A stretch of DNA of 64,000 nt from Candolleomyces eurysporus (taxonomy: Eukaryota > Basidiomycota > Agaricomycetes > Agaricales > Psathyrellaceae), in assembly GCA_027579435.1 (NCBI GenBank), contig JANBPK010000717.1, positions 210,167 through 274,166 of the forward strand. The letters run 5' to 3'. Position 1 is the stretch's first letter, and the number at the start of each line of letters is the position of its first letter. The notes under the pieces were generated by a model that made no database searches, had not been told where the DNA came from, and saw nothing but the letters and a program-made list of their open reading frames with translations. Made by a program: the position numbers and the translations under genes. Shown here one piece after another: positions 42,508-52,230 of this stretch.

Positions 42508-43663
42508 ATGGCAGACAAAACCCAGCCATCTTTCGCTCAATCCCTCATCGTAAGTGTTTACTACGCTCCCTCAACGTAGTATTCCGAACCTGAATGATTG
42601 GCAAGGCAGGAGGTGCTGCTGGAACCTCTGTCGACCTGTTGTTCTTTCCGATAGATACAGTCAAAACACGTCTGCAGTCACCTCAGGGCTTTGTAAAAGC
42701 AGGGGGCTTTAGAGGGATATACAAGGGTCTAGGGAGTGTCGTTGTTGGGAGTTCACCTGGAGGTTTGTCACCCGACTTGTTCCTCTGGACCCCTTGGGAG
42801 TTTTTGGAGCTTACGAGGCAGGCCACGTCTTCCATGCCTTGATTAGCTGCGGTGTTCTTTGCGACATATGATACCCTGAAGAAGAACCTTCCGGTGCATG
42901 GGCCGTTGAACCATATGATTGCAGCGTCGTTTGGTGAAGTGGTATGTCGTTCCGTTTGAATGACTCGGAATTCCGCGCTTACCGACTTTGTCGCGTCGTT
43001 TCCACCCTTTTTAGGCTGCATGTTTGGTCCGGGTGCCCACAGAAGTTATCAAAACGCGAACACAGACCTCGTCATATGGTGCAGCTGGGAAGTCGTCTTG
43101 GGGTGCGGCGAAACTTGTCTTAGCTAACCACGGTTGGGGGGGCTTTTACCGAGGGTTTGGGATTACAGTCATGCGCGAAGTACGTGTATCCGGTCTTGTT
43201 TACCATTCTGCGAACTAACTCTCTTTCGTAGATACCGTTCACTTCGATCCAGTTCCCTCTTTACGAACTTTTCAAAGTTCGGTTAGCGAGGAGGCTAGGG
43301 CACAAGACCCTACCAGCGTACGAAGCTGCCGTTTGTGGAAGCGTAGCTGGAGGCATAGCAGCTGCACTTACAACACCGCTTGACGTCCTCAAAACAAGAG
43401 TTATGCTCGACACTCGGGTAAGTGGTGCAATTGTCCGCCTTCTGATTGGTAATTCACCGACACCTCCTTCCTGTTCTGTGTAGAATTCATCTCAAGGCCC
43501 AGCTCCTTCACTCGTAAACCGTTTCAAGACGATATACGTCACCGAAGGATGGAGAGCTCTCTTCGCAGGGGTCGTTCCACGCACGCTTTGGATATCCGCT
43601 GGGGGCGCCGTGTTCTTGGGTATGTACGAGTTCACCATGAACAGCCTTTTGCTGCAGTCGTAA
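42508..43663 (+). CDS. mitochondrial S-adenosylmethionine carrier (SLC25A26/Pet8 type)
   Basis: Inner-mitochondrial-membrane carrier of the SLC25 family. The start at 42508 gives [14 protein letters not shown] (exon 1), then [40 protein letters not shown] and [12 protein letters not shown], which is the SAM-carrier first repeat. Next exons give [25 protein letters not shown] and [14 protein letters not shown], then [14 protein letters not shown] and [16 protein letters not shown]. The last exon has [20 protein letters not shown] and [16 protein letters not shown] at 43663. Three P-x-[DE]-x-x-K-x-R signatures are visible, one per repeat, and the second and third have the expected spacing. It would import SAM for mitochondrial methylation. 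Its first exon is also present as a dead copy at 38500. Confidence 0.92.
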
Positions 43664-43852
43664 TCTGCTTCCTTGGTTATATACCATTCCCTCCAAACAT
43701 TGCATCGTTCCCCCCACACCCGGATGTACGGAGAACGGGAGAAAGTACTATTTTACACGCTATATAATACTTGACAGAGCATAACCATGTACACGACCTT
43801 CGCTGATCCTGTATTGCTTAGAATATAAACTTCCAAGCCATTGAACTATACA
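43664..43852. other. short convergent spacer
   Basis: Only 189 bp separate the stop codons of the carrier (plus) and the deacetylase (minus); both 3' ends must lie here or overlap. Confidence 0.6.
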
Positions 43853-45960
43853 CTATGAAGCATCGCTTGGTTGCGGTTTACCCAACTTCAAAACTACACG
43901 TGGAAGTTTCTTCTGCTCTGGCGCAGCAGCAGGCGCAGAAGTCTCCCCCTCGTTGGAGCTCCCGCTTGAGATGTGCTCGAATTTAATTGGAGCTTCGAGC
44001 GTGTCGCCTCCCTTGCTTGGTCTTCTCTTGGCTTTCGGTTTGCTCGTGGATGTGCTTGCCTTGCCTCGAGTGGACCGTCGTGGGGACGATGCTGGCGTTG
44101 GTGTTTTAGCCGGTTTCGTCCTATCTCGCAACGTCATGGTTGGTGCAGATGGAGGAGCACGAAGGGACGAAACCACAGATGCGGCAGTACTGTCCAGAGG
44201 CGCGAGGATGGCTAAGGAACGTTCTATCCATTGACGCGTCGATCCGGCCGCCGGCAGTGACGGACGACCTCCTCTGCGTTTCTTTGTAGCCTTTTCGAGC
44301 TGAATAAAGGGATGTTCAGCGAGAGATGTTGATTTAGATGTGAAGTGGAACCTTCACCTCGATGAGATTTTCAACGCTCCACCAGCTTTCGTCGGCCTTT
44401 ACAGATTCGGGAAGGTCGGTGAGTCCGACGAAATGAGCCATAGAGCCGCTGATGAGGGCTCGATCGCTATAGCCGCCCTCAAGGACACTAATGATTCGTC
44501 CTCCAGCAAACTTGTCGCTAAGGGCACAAGTATCGCGGGCAAATCGGTAGTAAAATGAAGCGGGGACTTTGCGGTTATGTCTTGACATGGATTCATACTC
44601 GTGTTCACATGCATCCATACCACAGCTACGTTGACCGTATGTAAATTATGAGGTCAGACTATAGTGAATCGGCAACGTACCTTATGAATATCAAGACATC
44701 GTCTCCTGGTCCACCCGTAGCGTCCAAAAATTCCTGGGATTTGTGAAGAATCTGTTTGTATCGCTTCTCGTAGAGCTCAGTCCAGAAGTGTTCTTCAGAG
44801 GTGTATGTCTGCAGGTGGATATTCTCGATAAATTGACCGTGAGCGTTATGTATTGAAGTAGAAGCCGCTTGAACGAGCTCTGGTTTTCCATCCTATCGAG
44901 TCGCTCGGTCAATTTGTTCCACAGCGCGTTGCAAATATACTGTACCTCGCAGGGATACGAAAGGATGTCGTGGATGGACCCGTAGTAGATCTGGGCTCCA
45001 GGCCTGTCCGCGGTTGGTGGACCAGCTTCTTGTTCGAGTGTCTGCCTGTAAGTCTCTTCGTTGATCTGCCACACTATCGACTGGGTTCCGTTGCCTGTAG
45101 AATGTCGAACTTAGAAATTGGCTCAAACATAACCTACGAGCTCACTTGCCATGATGTAGATCAATGTCAAAGATAGCAATACGGTTAATTCCATGCTTTA
45201 GATGGGCTTGGTGCGGTTGAGCGTCGTATTCGCAAGGGTACCAGATATCGAATTTCAGGCTTACCGTGAGCAGCGGCTACGGCCACATTATTCACAAAGC
45301 AGAAGCCAGAGGGCGTGTCTTCACCGCAGTGATGTCCCGGGGGTCGAATGGCCACGAATGCGCGTTCAAAAGACTTGGAGAGAACCGTATCAACCGCCTC
45401 GCAGATGGTGCCTAATGCCCCTTCGATTGCATTGAGCGACTCGGGACACACTGGATGGAAAAGGCTCAGAATCCAATGGATATGAACGCATTGCTGAGTC
45501 TTGTCGTACAGTATAGATCCCCCTGGGAGTATCCTTCGGGTATTTCAGACCCGCCTTCAGTAACCTTGTTGAAGCTTTCTTTGACCCATTTCTGCAAGGT
45601 CTCCAGATAGACGTCCCCGTCGATATCACCATGGATAAACTTGACTGCAGGGTTCTGCAGAATGTCCACTTTGGCTTCACTTTGGATCACCGGAATCTTC
45701 AGAGACTTCGACTCGGATTCCAACGTCATTTTGTTCAAAGCTGTCGCCAAATCGCTGGGGTCGCCTGAAGTTGTGGAATTGTCGGTTCCACTCGAATCTG
45801 GGAGTAAGTCCTCGAGATGGCTTATCGCAGCGGCTAAGCCGATATTCACAGCCCGGAGTCGCTCCGGTCTTTCGACGATATTAGAAAGATCTTGGGAGCG
45901 AATGTAGCGGTGTTGGAGACAAGCATTCTGCAGAAAGATAGCTGATTTCTTCAAAGCCAT
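43853..45960 (-). CDS. HOS3: class II histone deacetylase, HOS3-like
   Basis: Zn-dependent deacetylase of histones or other proteins. The start at 45960 gives MALKKSAIFLQNACLQHRYI and IVERPERLRAVNIGL. After a first intron come CPESLNAIEGALGTICEAVD, FVAIRPPGHHCGED (catalytic His pair) and GFCFVNNVAVAAAHA, then IAIFDIDLHHG/NGTQSIVWQ, holding the zinc Asp and His and split by an intron. Further on are IYYGSIHDILSYPCEDGK, DVLIFISCGMDACEHEYESM and ISVLEGGYSDRAL with the transition-state Tyr. The C-terminus is a long Ser/Lys/Pro-rich basic tail ending KPQPSDAS, stop at 43853. An acidic/Ser-rich insert after the first conserved block and the long tail match fungal HOS3 rather than RPD3 or HDA1. All catalytic residues are present. 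The intron at 45095-45149 has GC-AG ends. Confidence 0.92.
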
Positions 45961-46541
45961 GTCCTTGCCAATTCGAGCAGAAGGGAAGCAGTAAGGTAAG
46001 CCCAGCTTTATAGCCCCAAAGTATAAGGGATTATGCGAATGCCCTAGTCCTGGTTGTGTTGTGAAGGAAAAGATAGGTTCAACTTGCCAACCGTGAACAG
46101 GGAATCAGGCCCCACCATTTGAACCCCACGTGTCGGGTTTAGGGCAAGGTTGATCGCGTCTCAGGACACTTGGTCAGGAACCGTCATGTTCCACCAATCC
46201 TCTGCTTAAACTTCTTGTCCTCGTTATCCTTATTGACTTGCATACAGAGAGCCTCTAAGTGAGGCTACTCGGTATAGTTCGAAGTCATTGTAGGTCTCAC
46301 GATGTTTCGTGAACGACCGAAACGGGCTAGAGCTCCTCACCAACGGCACCAATTTCTTTGCGAACTGTTCGCCTAATTGGCATCTGAGGAAGCCGTTCTT
46401 GACAAAGACCATTGTCCTCCAATTTCCAAACAGGGTAACGGTGTCTCTTATCGCGGTCATGTGAAACGAACGCGCGTGGCCAATAAGTAGGCCATTTCGA
46501 GGTGCAGTTGATCTTTGCTGTCTCTTTCTACTACCCCGACC
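45961..46541. other. divergent promoter region with dispersed repeat
   Basis: Between the deacetylase and FunK1 C starts. The part at about 46170-46375 is a diverged copy of 51325-51520 upstream of the GTPase array. No gene seen, though the repeat has short coding-like pieces. Confidence 0.5.
46170..46375. repeat. dispersed repeat, copy 1 (pair at 51325-51520)
   Basis: Shares CCAATCCTC-GCTT, CTTCTTGT-CTCGTTAT, TTGACTTGCATACAGA, GTCATTTGTAGGTCTCACG (one base different) and CTCACCAACGGCACCA with the second copy, in the same order and strand. Confidence 0.8.
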
Positions 46542-49081
46542 ATGGTAGATTTGGCAAGGTCAGAATCTCCTCTCCGTACCAACTTGCATGTAGCTAAATC
46601 TGGGCTTAGTTTGTCATCTTCCGACTTGATATTCGTCGAAGGAAGTCTCAGCAATGCTCAAATCGTTGAATTCACGGCGATAATCAAGGCATTGCTCGCT
46701 TTGAAGTATCTCAAAGAGGTAGAACCCGAGAAAATGGGAGCTCAGCCAGACGAACCATTGTGCGCAGAATCCTTCGAAAAGGCGAGAAAATTTGCGGGGG
46801 AGCAGTTTGACGTTTTGCTAGAACACGCCGTCGAGTTTTGCAACGACCCACAGCGCTCGGTTGATTTGAAGAAGGCCCTTCAGGAGGCGTAAGTTTCTTG
46901 TCATTTATTCTGTGACATGTACTCAAAAGAGATGGGCTCGAATCAGCTTTTCCACCATTTCTAAACCTCTCCATAACCAATGGATCGTCCGTGGCCTCAA
47001 TAGCATCCTTTTCCAATTCCAGAAAACTCCCATTGGAGAACTCGGGACTCATCAAGATTTCGCCTTCGTTGCTAATAGCTCTCATAGCTTTTTTGACCTG
47101 TCGCTTTCGGAAGACTCTTCCAGATCCATGAAGCGAAGACCTGACATCATCGACCTTAGCGTCGAGAGACTGCNAAAAAATGACACCGGGAAACGGAACA
47201 AACATGTTCGACCAGTGCGTGGACTTGATAACTCAGCACCCTGACGAGTTCCACGAGAAGGATTCCACCCGCAACAAGGTAACCTGGGCTGACATCACCC
47301 ACTGCTGGGAGTTGGAAATCTCCAAGACGCTCGACAAGAGACATCTTGCAAGGCTCGATGAGAGATATGATGAAAATGTTTCCCCCGTTACTGGTGAGGC
47401 TCACGGTCATAGGTGTCTCCATGCCTCTAAAGATTTGGAAGATGTACGCGGATTGAAAGGGGAGCTATCGGAGCATTTCTCAGTCTCCCGAGTGGATGAA
47501 CCCGAGCAGTGCTCGAATACCCGCAAGAGACCTTATGAAGACGATAGCGAACCCGTGTCTAACGACTCTACGGGTGGCCCTAACAACAAGAAAAGGAAAA
47601 CAGAGGAAGAAAGCTCGGAACCCAACCTTCCCCTGGAAGTGCAATGCGGACTCTATGGTCTCGAACTGCTTTGCTCCGCATGGGACCGAACCCATAGCAT
47701 GGTGATCCTTCTCAGAGGTATGCGTCTCGAGGTACTCAGATTGTGGGAGGCTCATTTGGCTCGTCTCTAGACAATCAACTCTCCATACGATGGCATGACT
47801 GCGAGGGCTGCATTGCAACTTCATACATTGATGTGGTTGCCCAATTGCCGCTTCTCGTCACCATGATCTTACTCTTTCAACGGCTTGGAACTCGAATGCG
47901 GGGGCAAGCTGGCTGGGCTTTGCAAGCTGTCGTCGATGGCGTCGAGGTCAAGTACAGCGTTCCTGCAGATGCTCTTTCCGACCGAGGACTAACAGGGCGG
48001 TGGCCGATTGCGACAACGCCTCTGGTTCATGGCCCTTCCCATCCTAGTGGCCTTACGAACGGCGGAAACATTGCAGCCACGCTCAAACCCAGCGGAGATC
48101 TATTCTTCAAGCTCTCTTGGAGGGACGAGGTTCGACTCGACGAAACACACATCATTCAAACGGCCAAAGAAAGGGCCAAATATTACCTCGGGGAACATGC
48201 TGGAGACGTTCTCAATCACCTTCCGGACATTAGACACTCTGAAAGCGACCCTCGGCTTTCCACCGGTCTCATACGTGAATTCCTTGGAATCAGCAAGAAC
48301 GGTGCTCGAATACCTTCTTTCATGCTCTTGCAGAAGCTTCACAGTTTGGATACGGTTGAGCCGGCTGATATTGTGGCCAAGATGTGGAAGATCATACGCT
48401 GTAAGTATTTCACCCAAACTTCACCACCATCCATTTCATTTCTTACCCGATGCTTCAGGTCATTACCTTCTCTGGCAGTTACGTATCGCGAATCGTGACA
48501 TCAGCTACGGGAATCTTATGGTCAGAAGCACCAATAATGGCGCCTACAGAGTTGTCAACGATTTCGATCTCGCCGCCATCATCATGATGACTCCGAGTCA
48601 AAAATATCCTATAAGGCAAGGATTCGAGCGAACAGGAACAAAGGCGTTCATGGCTTTGGTATTGCTCTTAGCTGACGCTGACGAACGAATCCAACACCGG
48701 TGCGCTCATGATTTGGAGTCCGTAATTTGGTGCCTCGCATGGTATGTCACTCAGGGCGAGACTGGTGCCAGCTGGCAGGAAGGATCGTACAACGATGTGG
48801 GGTTTGTAAAAGGTGGATGGATAGATAATATCAGACCCAAAGTGCTTCCTGCATGCTATCGAGAGGGCACAGAGCAACTTTGGACCCCGTTGGCGATAAC
48901 TGTCTATAACTGGAAAGGACGTCAGATACAGGTCTTCACTCACGAAACCTTACAGTACTCTGACAAAGCCAACGTGGAGCTGATTGACAGCCAACTTCCT
49001 TGTCCTAAGCGACCTTTCAGCGAGGAATGGGACTGGATAGCTTTCAAAGTGAAGGAGGAGGATATCAGGGAAGAGGATTAG
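46542..49081 (+). CDS. FunK1-type fungal protein kinase (copy C, full length)
   Basis: Full-length FunK1 paralogue on the plus strand. The start at 46542 gives a lead without the TPPPK repeats. Then come FTAIIKALLALKYLKEVEP, CNDPQRSVDLKKALQEA, WIVRGLNSILFQFQ, ADITHCWELEISKTLDKRHL, a basic NTRKRPYEDD...NKKRK stretch, VQCGLYGLELLCSAWDRTHS and SIRWHDCEGCIAT. The kinase core follows: LKPSGDLFFKLSWRDE, HIIQTAKERAKYYLGEHAGD, HYLLWQLRIANRDISYGNLM, NDFDLAAI. The tail has ERTGTKAFMALVLLLA, LESVIWCLAWYVTQG and KRPFSEEWDW. TAG is at 49081. In the catalytic loop the HRD histidine is Asn while the catalytic Asp and metal Asn are kept. The frame changes at N 47174, which abuts an A run, so it is probably a read-length artefact. 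Confidence 0.85.
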
Positions 49082-49590
49082 GTGCTGGTTAAGACTACGT
49101 AGGATGCCAGCAGTCAGGACTCAGGCAGCCCCCATTTCTCTCGTTTCTGCTTTGCTTTCTCATCTATCTATGTACCAATGTCGATGAGATTGCTTTGCTT
49201 CCAGTGCATGGGGGACTATGTATATTCTGATGTCGGTACTCGCCCACTTGGTACGTACATTGGTTCTTCAACAATGTGGTTCTGAGATTAGACAATGGTC
49301 CGTGCCTAACACAGTAGAAAACTGGCGGAGAAGTAACCTCTAATCAAAACGGTATTTCTTCGTTCCTCTAATAGAATACTCTAACTTGGCACGGTACACA
49401 ATATGGCCGTGAACCTTCCACTGGCCTGTCTGCTACTATTGCATTCCCGAAAGGGAAATCAATGGGTTTGCTTGTGTTTGTGTGCCTCCCGCGGCAATCA
49501 GTGCCAATGTAGGGGTATTTAAGACCATCCTCATTTGTTTCTTGCCCACCACCAACCCACCCATACATCACTCACAATTTTCTGACTAAA
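49082..49590 (+). promoter_or_regulatory. promoter of tail-only FunK1 gene, related to 12.8 kb
   Basis: The last 150 bp align with 12775-12934 before another tail-only gene: CCCGAAAGGGAAAT, CGCGGCAATCA, ATTTAAGACCATCCTCAT and a CCACCACC-rich leader directly before the ATG. The first 250 bp hold the FunK1 C 3' flank. Confidence 0.6.
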
Positions 49591-50668
49591 ATGACATACA
49601 ACACCTCTCGGAACATATATGAGCACCCGAAACCCGGAAGCCTGCTGACTGTGGTATCTGACAGACAAAGCAACTGCCCAATGCCACCACTGGGACTGGA
49701 GCTCTTGGAAGACGATATCGACGATGCTCCTGCCATTTTCATCCATATGCCGAGGGGAATCTTCCTCCTGGATTGTGGGCGTCGAGGTCTTGAGCCCGGA
49801 ACACCCGCACGCCCCCTGACTCGAGTTGGGTCGCGGTCAAATTCTTTCGAAGCGCCGCTTCATCAAGGAGAACTTGCTGTGATGGAATTGGGCTTCTCGT
49901 NGGGGGGATCTAACCCGCTGGAGTGAATTACAGGCGATCGGCAAGACCCAATTAAACCAACTATATTACGAATTGCCGAAATTGAACAGTCTTGGGTCGT
50001 TGGATTGCTGTGCCGAAGCGCCGCTCTCTGGAGACCTCAAACGGAAGGCAAACGACACCGACTCTGCAAGACCTACAAAGAAACTCAAATCCTCGGACGA
50101 CGATTGTACGAATGGTTTCAATTCTCAGACTGTATCGCACGGTGGTCCTTATCAGCTTGAGCCTCTGATGCTTTGGCTGAGCCAACAATCTACCTCAACG
50201 CAAGAATTCCAGCGAACAGGAACAAAGGCGTTCATGGCCGTGGCGCCGCTCCTCGCTACTCATAAATATCTCGTCCAGCGCAGGTGCTGTCACGATTTGG
50301 AGTCAATTTTATGGTGTCTCGCGTGGTATGTCACACAAGGGGTGGCCGCCTGGAGCAAAGGCTCGTTGTACCAAGTGGCCGGGGAAAAGTATAACTGGAT
50401 ATATACAGGGAACCCTTACGTCCTCTCGGAAGGAATCCGACCGGGTTCAAATCCCGTCTGGGACCTGTTGCCTGACACCATTTATCGATGGACACGACTT
50501 CAGGCGGAGGTAAAACTGAAGACCAAGGCTTACTCTGACAAAGCCAACGTGGAGTTGATTAACCGCGAGCTGCCACGTCCTAAGCGACCCTCTGGAGAGG
50601 AATGGGACAAGCAGGCGAAGGAGGAAGAGATCAGGGAAGAATATAGGTTGTTAGCGATTAGTGCGTAG
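49591..50668 (+). CDS. FunK1 tail-only protein, one frameshift at an N
   Basis: Best preserved of three tail-only genes. The start at 49591 opens a lead of about 110 residues with MPPLGLELLEDDIDDAPAI, HMPRGIFLLD and, after correcting one base at the N (49901, in front of a G run), FSWGDLTRWSELQAI and QLNQLYYELPKL. It joins the shared part: PLSGDLKRKAND, RPTKKLKSSDDD (nuclear signal-like), QRTGTKAFMAVAPLLA, CHDLESILWCLAWYVTQG, a GS-W segment, SDKANVELINRELP, KRPSGEEWD and EEIREEYRLL, TAG at 50668. No ATP loop, lysine, HRD or DFD motif is found in either reading frame between the lead and the tail. The decayed gene at 24.7-25.8 kb shares the whole layout, including the lead, so this is a distinct gene type rather than a broken kinase. 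Confidence 0.72.
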
Positions 50669-50929
50669 GCAGTAGGGAGTTATGCCTCGGGCACATTTTT
50701 CCTCTTCCATCATGATTTGCGCTTTCTCTCTGTTTGCTATATAATCATTGGTTCCGGCATTCCTCGTCCTAAATTCCTGTCAGTGGTCGATGTTCTATTT
50801 GTATCGCTGAGTATGTACTTCATATATTTGATTCGGGAAACGAAAGTTACCCAGTTCCACTCAAATATACGTAGCAGTGAGACGTGGACGCGATGAGTTA
50901 TAGAGGCCAAGTCATGATTTACAACACAA
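50669..50929. other. spacer after tail-only gene
   Basis: 3' flank of the 49.6-kb gene. Nothing recognised. Confidence 0.5.
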
Positions 50930-51205
50930 AACACAATTGCTCGTCTTTCTTGCCATTGTGATCCCGAAAGGCAAATGGGTTGTCTCGACATCGGCATGTT
51001 CATTATCAGCAAAGAGTGGAGATATTATTAGCAGAAGCTGCTCAGCCTGAGAAAGTCATCCCGAGCCAACGGCGGCCCTACATTGAGCAGGCGAACATGT
51101 AATCATTCCACGGGCTTCTGCCTTGTCCCAGGCCACTCCCAAGGATGGAACAGGAATGGGTGGAATGATGCGTTAAGGCAGAGGAGATTAGGAAGCGAGA
51201 GACTC
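50930..51205 (+). pseudogene. relic of a FunK1 tail-only gene
   Basis: A short promoter piece (ATCCCGAAAGGCAAATGGGTT, near 50960, like those before the 12.9 and 49.6 kb genes) is followed after a large deletion by the end of the tail: YIEQANM, stop, LLPCPRPL, RMEQEW and KAEEI. It is closest to the 24.7-kb gene. In-frame stops (TAA near 51101, TGA near 51167) show it is dead. Confidence 0.8.
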
Positions 51206-51324
51206 ATGGAGTTGGACATACCGGTCTAGACTGTTGCTTTCGGGTTCAGCTTAATTCTCTATTAACCAAAACTCAGCTTGTGGCTACATTAATTCTCATC
51301 CTCACGCCTCATTCGGACCGTCGT

Positions 51325-51520
51325 CACATTCAACCAATCCTCCGCTTCAACTTCTTGTTCTCGTTATTCTCATTGACTTGCATACAGACAGCTTCGAAGT
51401 GAAGGACTTCAGATAATTTGGGCTAGATCCAAGTCATTTGTAGGTCTCACGATGTTTCTTGTCCCACCGAAAGGGGGATCGAGTTCCTCACCAACGGCAC
51501 CAGAATCTCTCGCGGCTGCC
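51325..51520. repeat. dispersed repeat, copy 2 (pair at 46170-46375)
   Basis: Direct copy of the repeat before FunK1 C, here followed by a short open frame (MFLVPPKGGSSSSPTAPE) that ends at 51628. That frame is disrupted in the other copy, so it may be a relic of a small gene carried by the repeat. Confidence 0.75.
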
Positions 51521-51750
51521 CTTCGCTTCCTATCGAAGCAATCAAATCCTGCCAGTCGTATACCTGTCGGTCTCGTCGCAGGCATCTCTATACTTGGCAC
51601 ATCTCCCCTACTGTCATTAGTCTTCTAACATTCTTTTTCGTTCGTTATAAGACTGGTGGACTCCAATTCGTACACCCCAATTCTACGACGGAAGCTAATG
51701 CCCAAGGGTATATCCCCAGTGGAGCATCTGCCAGCCTTGGCTTCAGGGAG
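51430..51750 (+). other. possible small membrane-protein relic, repeated in the array
   Basis: A plus-strand frame reads a Ser/Pro-rich lead and a hydrophobic stretch (VGLVAGISILGTSPLLSLVF) before a stop. Related, also interrupted, stretches occur at 56220-56480 (FILGAFSLL) and 61430-61575 (LGFVAGTSVYLAHYPY) at the same place in each repeat unit. I cannot tell whether it was ever a gene. Confidence 0.35.
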
Positions 51751-51784
51751 GTAAGCATCTATTTTATCCGGGCCGTATCACAAT

Positions 51785-52230
51785 ATGTCCCGCTAATGAA
51801 ATCAAGGGCTTTAGCCTCCTTACGCTTACGTTTGGAAGAATCCGACCAAGAGGCGCGTTTAATGGAAGCCACAAATAAGCCACCAGAGTACATGTCCCAA
51901 AAACAGTAGAGCCGATTCTACGCGTTCTCAGCATGAGGTGATTATCATACAGATCTTCCTTCACCTTTATCAAGAAATCTCCGGGCGACAGCGGGCGTCA
52001 TATAGAGTTGTATCTACTTAATCACCTGCCTCGTTTGTGCGTCGAGGCTCATTTCCCGATAGGGAGCACGTTCCGGGAACAACAGCTGACACCTTTGGCG
52101 CTCCATCTCAGTGTTATATCAAGAGCAGGCTCGTGTGGCAGTGTGCTAGTCAGTGACTTAAATGCTGCCCACTACTCTGCCCCTTCCTTCTCCCTGATCA
52201 GATCCCGGATGAACTTACAATCTCTGGACA
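51785..52230 (+). promoter_or_regulatory. promoter of GTPase gene 1 (array unit 1)
   Basis: Shares with the other array units TGTCCCGCTAATGAAATC (51785-51802), a TGTCCCAAA-AC-GTAGA element (near 51893), a TACAGATCT block and, 140-165 bp before the ATG, a GCACGTT block followed by GACAACAGCTGAC (52065-52090, containing CAGCTG). Conservation across all five units marks it as the array promoter. Confidence 0.65.

Larger units (their letters stand above)
38600..42607. repeat. segmental tandem duplication, unit B
   Basis: Second, right-hand copy, about 1.15 kb shorter than unit A because the FunK1 core and most of NAXE have been deleted. It runs from the junction at 38600 to the point in carrier intron 1 (about 42607) where sequence becomes unique. 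Confidence 0.85.

Noticed and set aside
43953..44234. Plus-strand open frame over the deacetylase C-terminus
   Set aside because: Antisense to the low-complexity Ser/Lys/Pro tail, which keeps many frames open.
50430..50465. GGGTTCAAATCCCG, resembling a tRNA T-arm / B box
   Set aside because: It lies within the coding frame of the tail-only FunK1 gene (RPGSNPVW) and no acceptor, D or anticodon stem can be formed around it.
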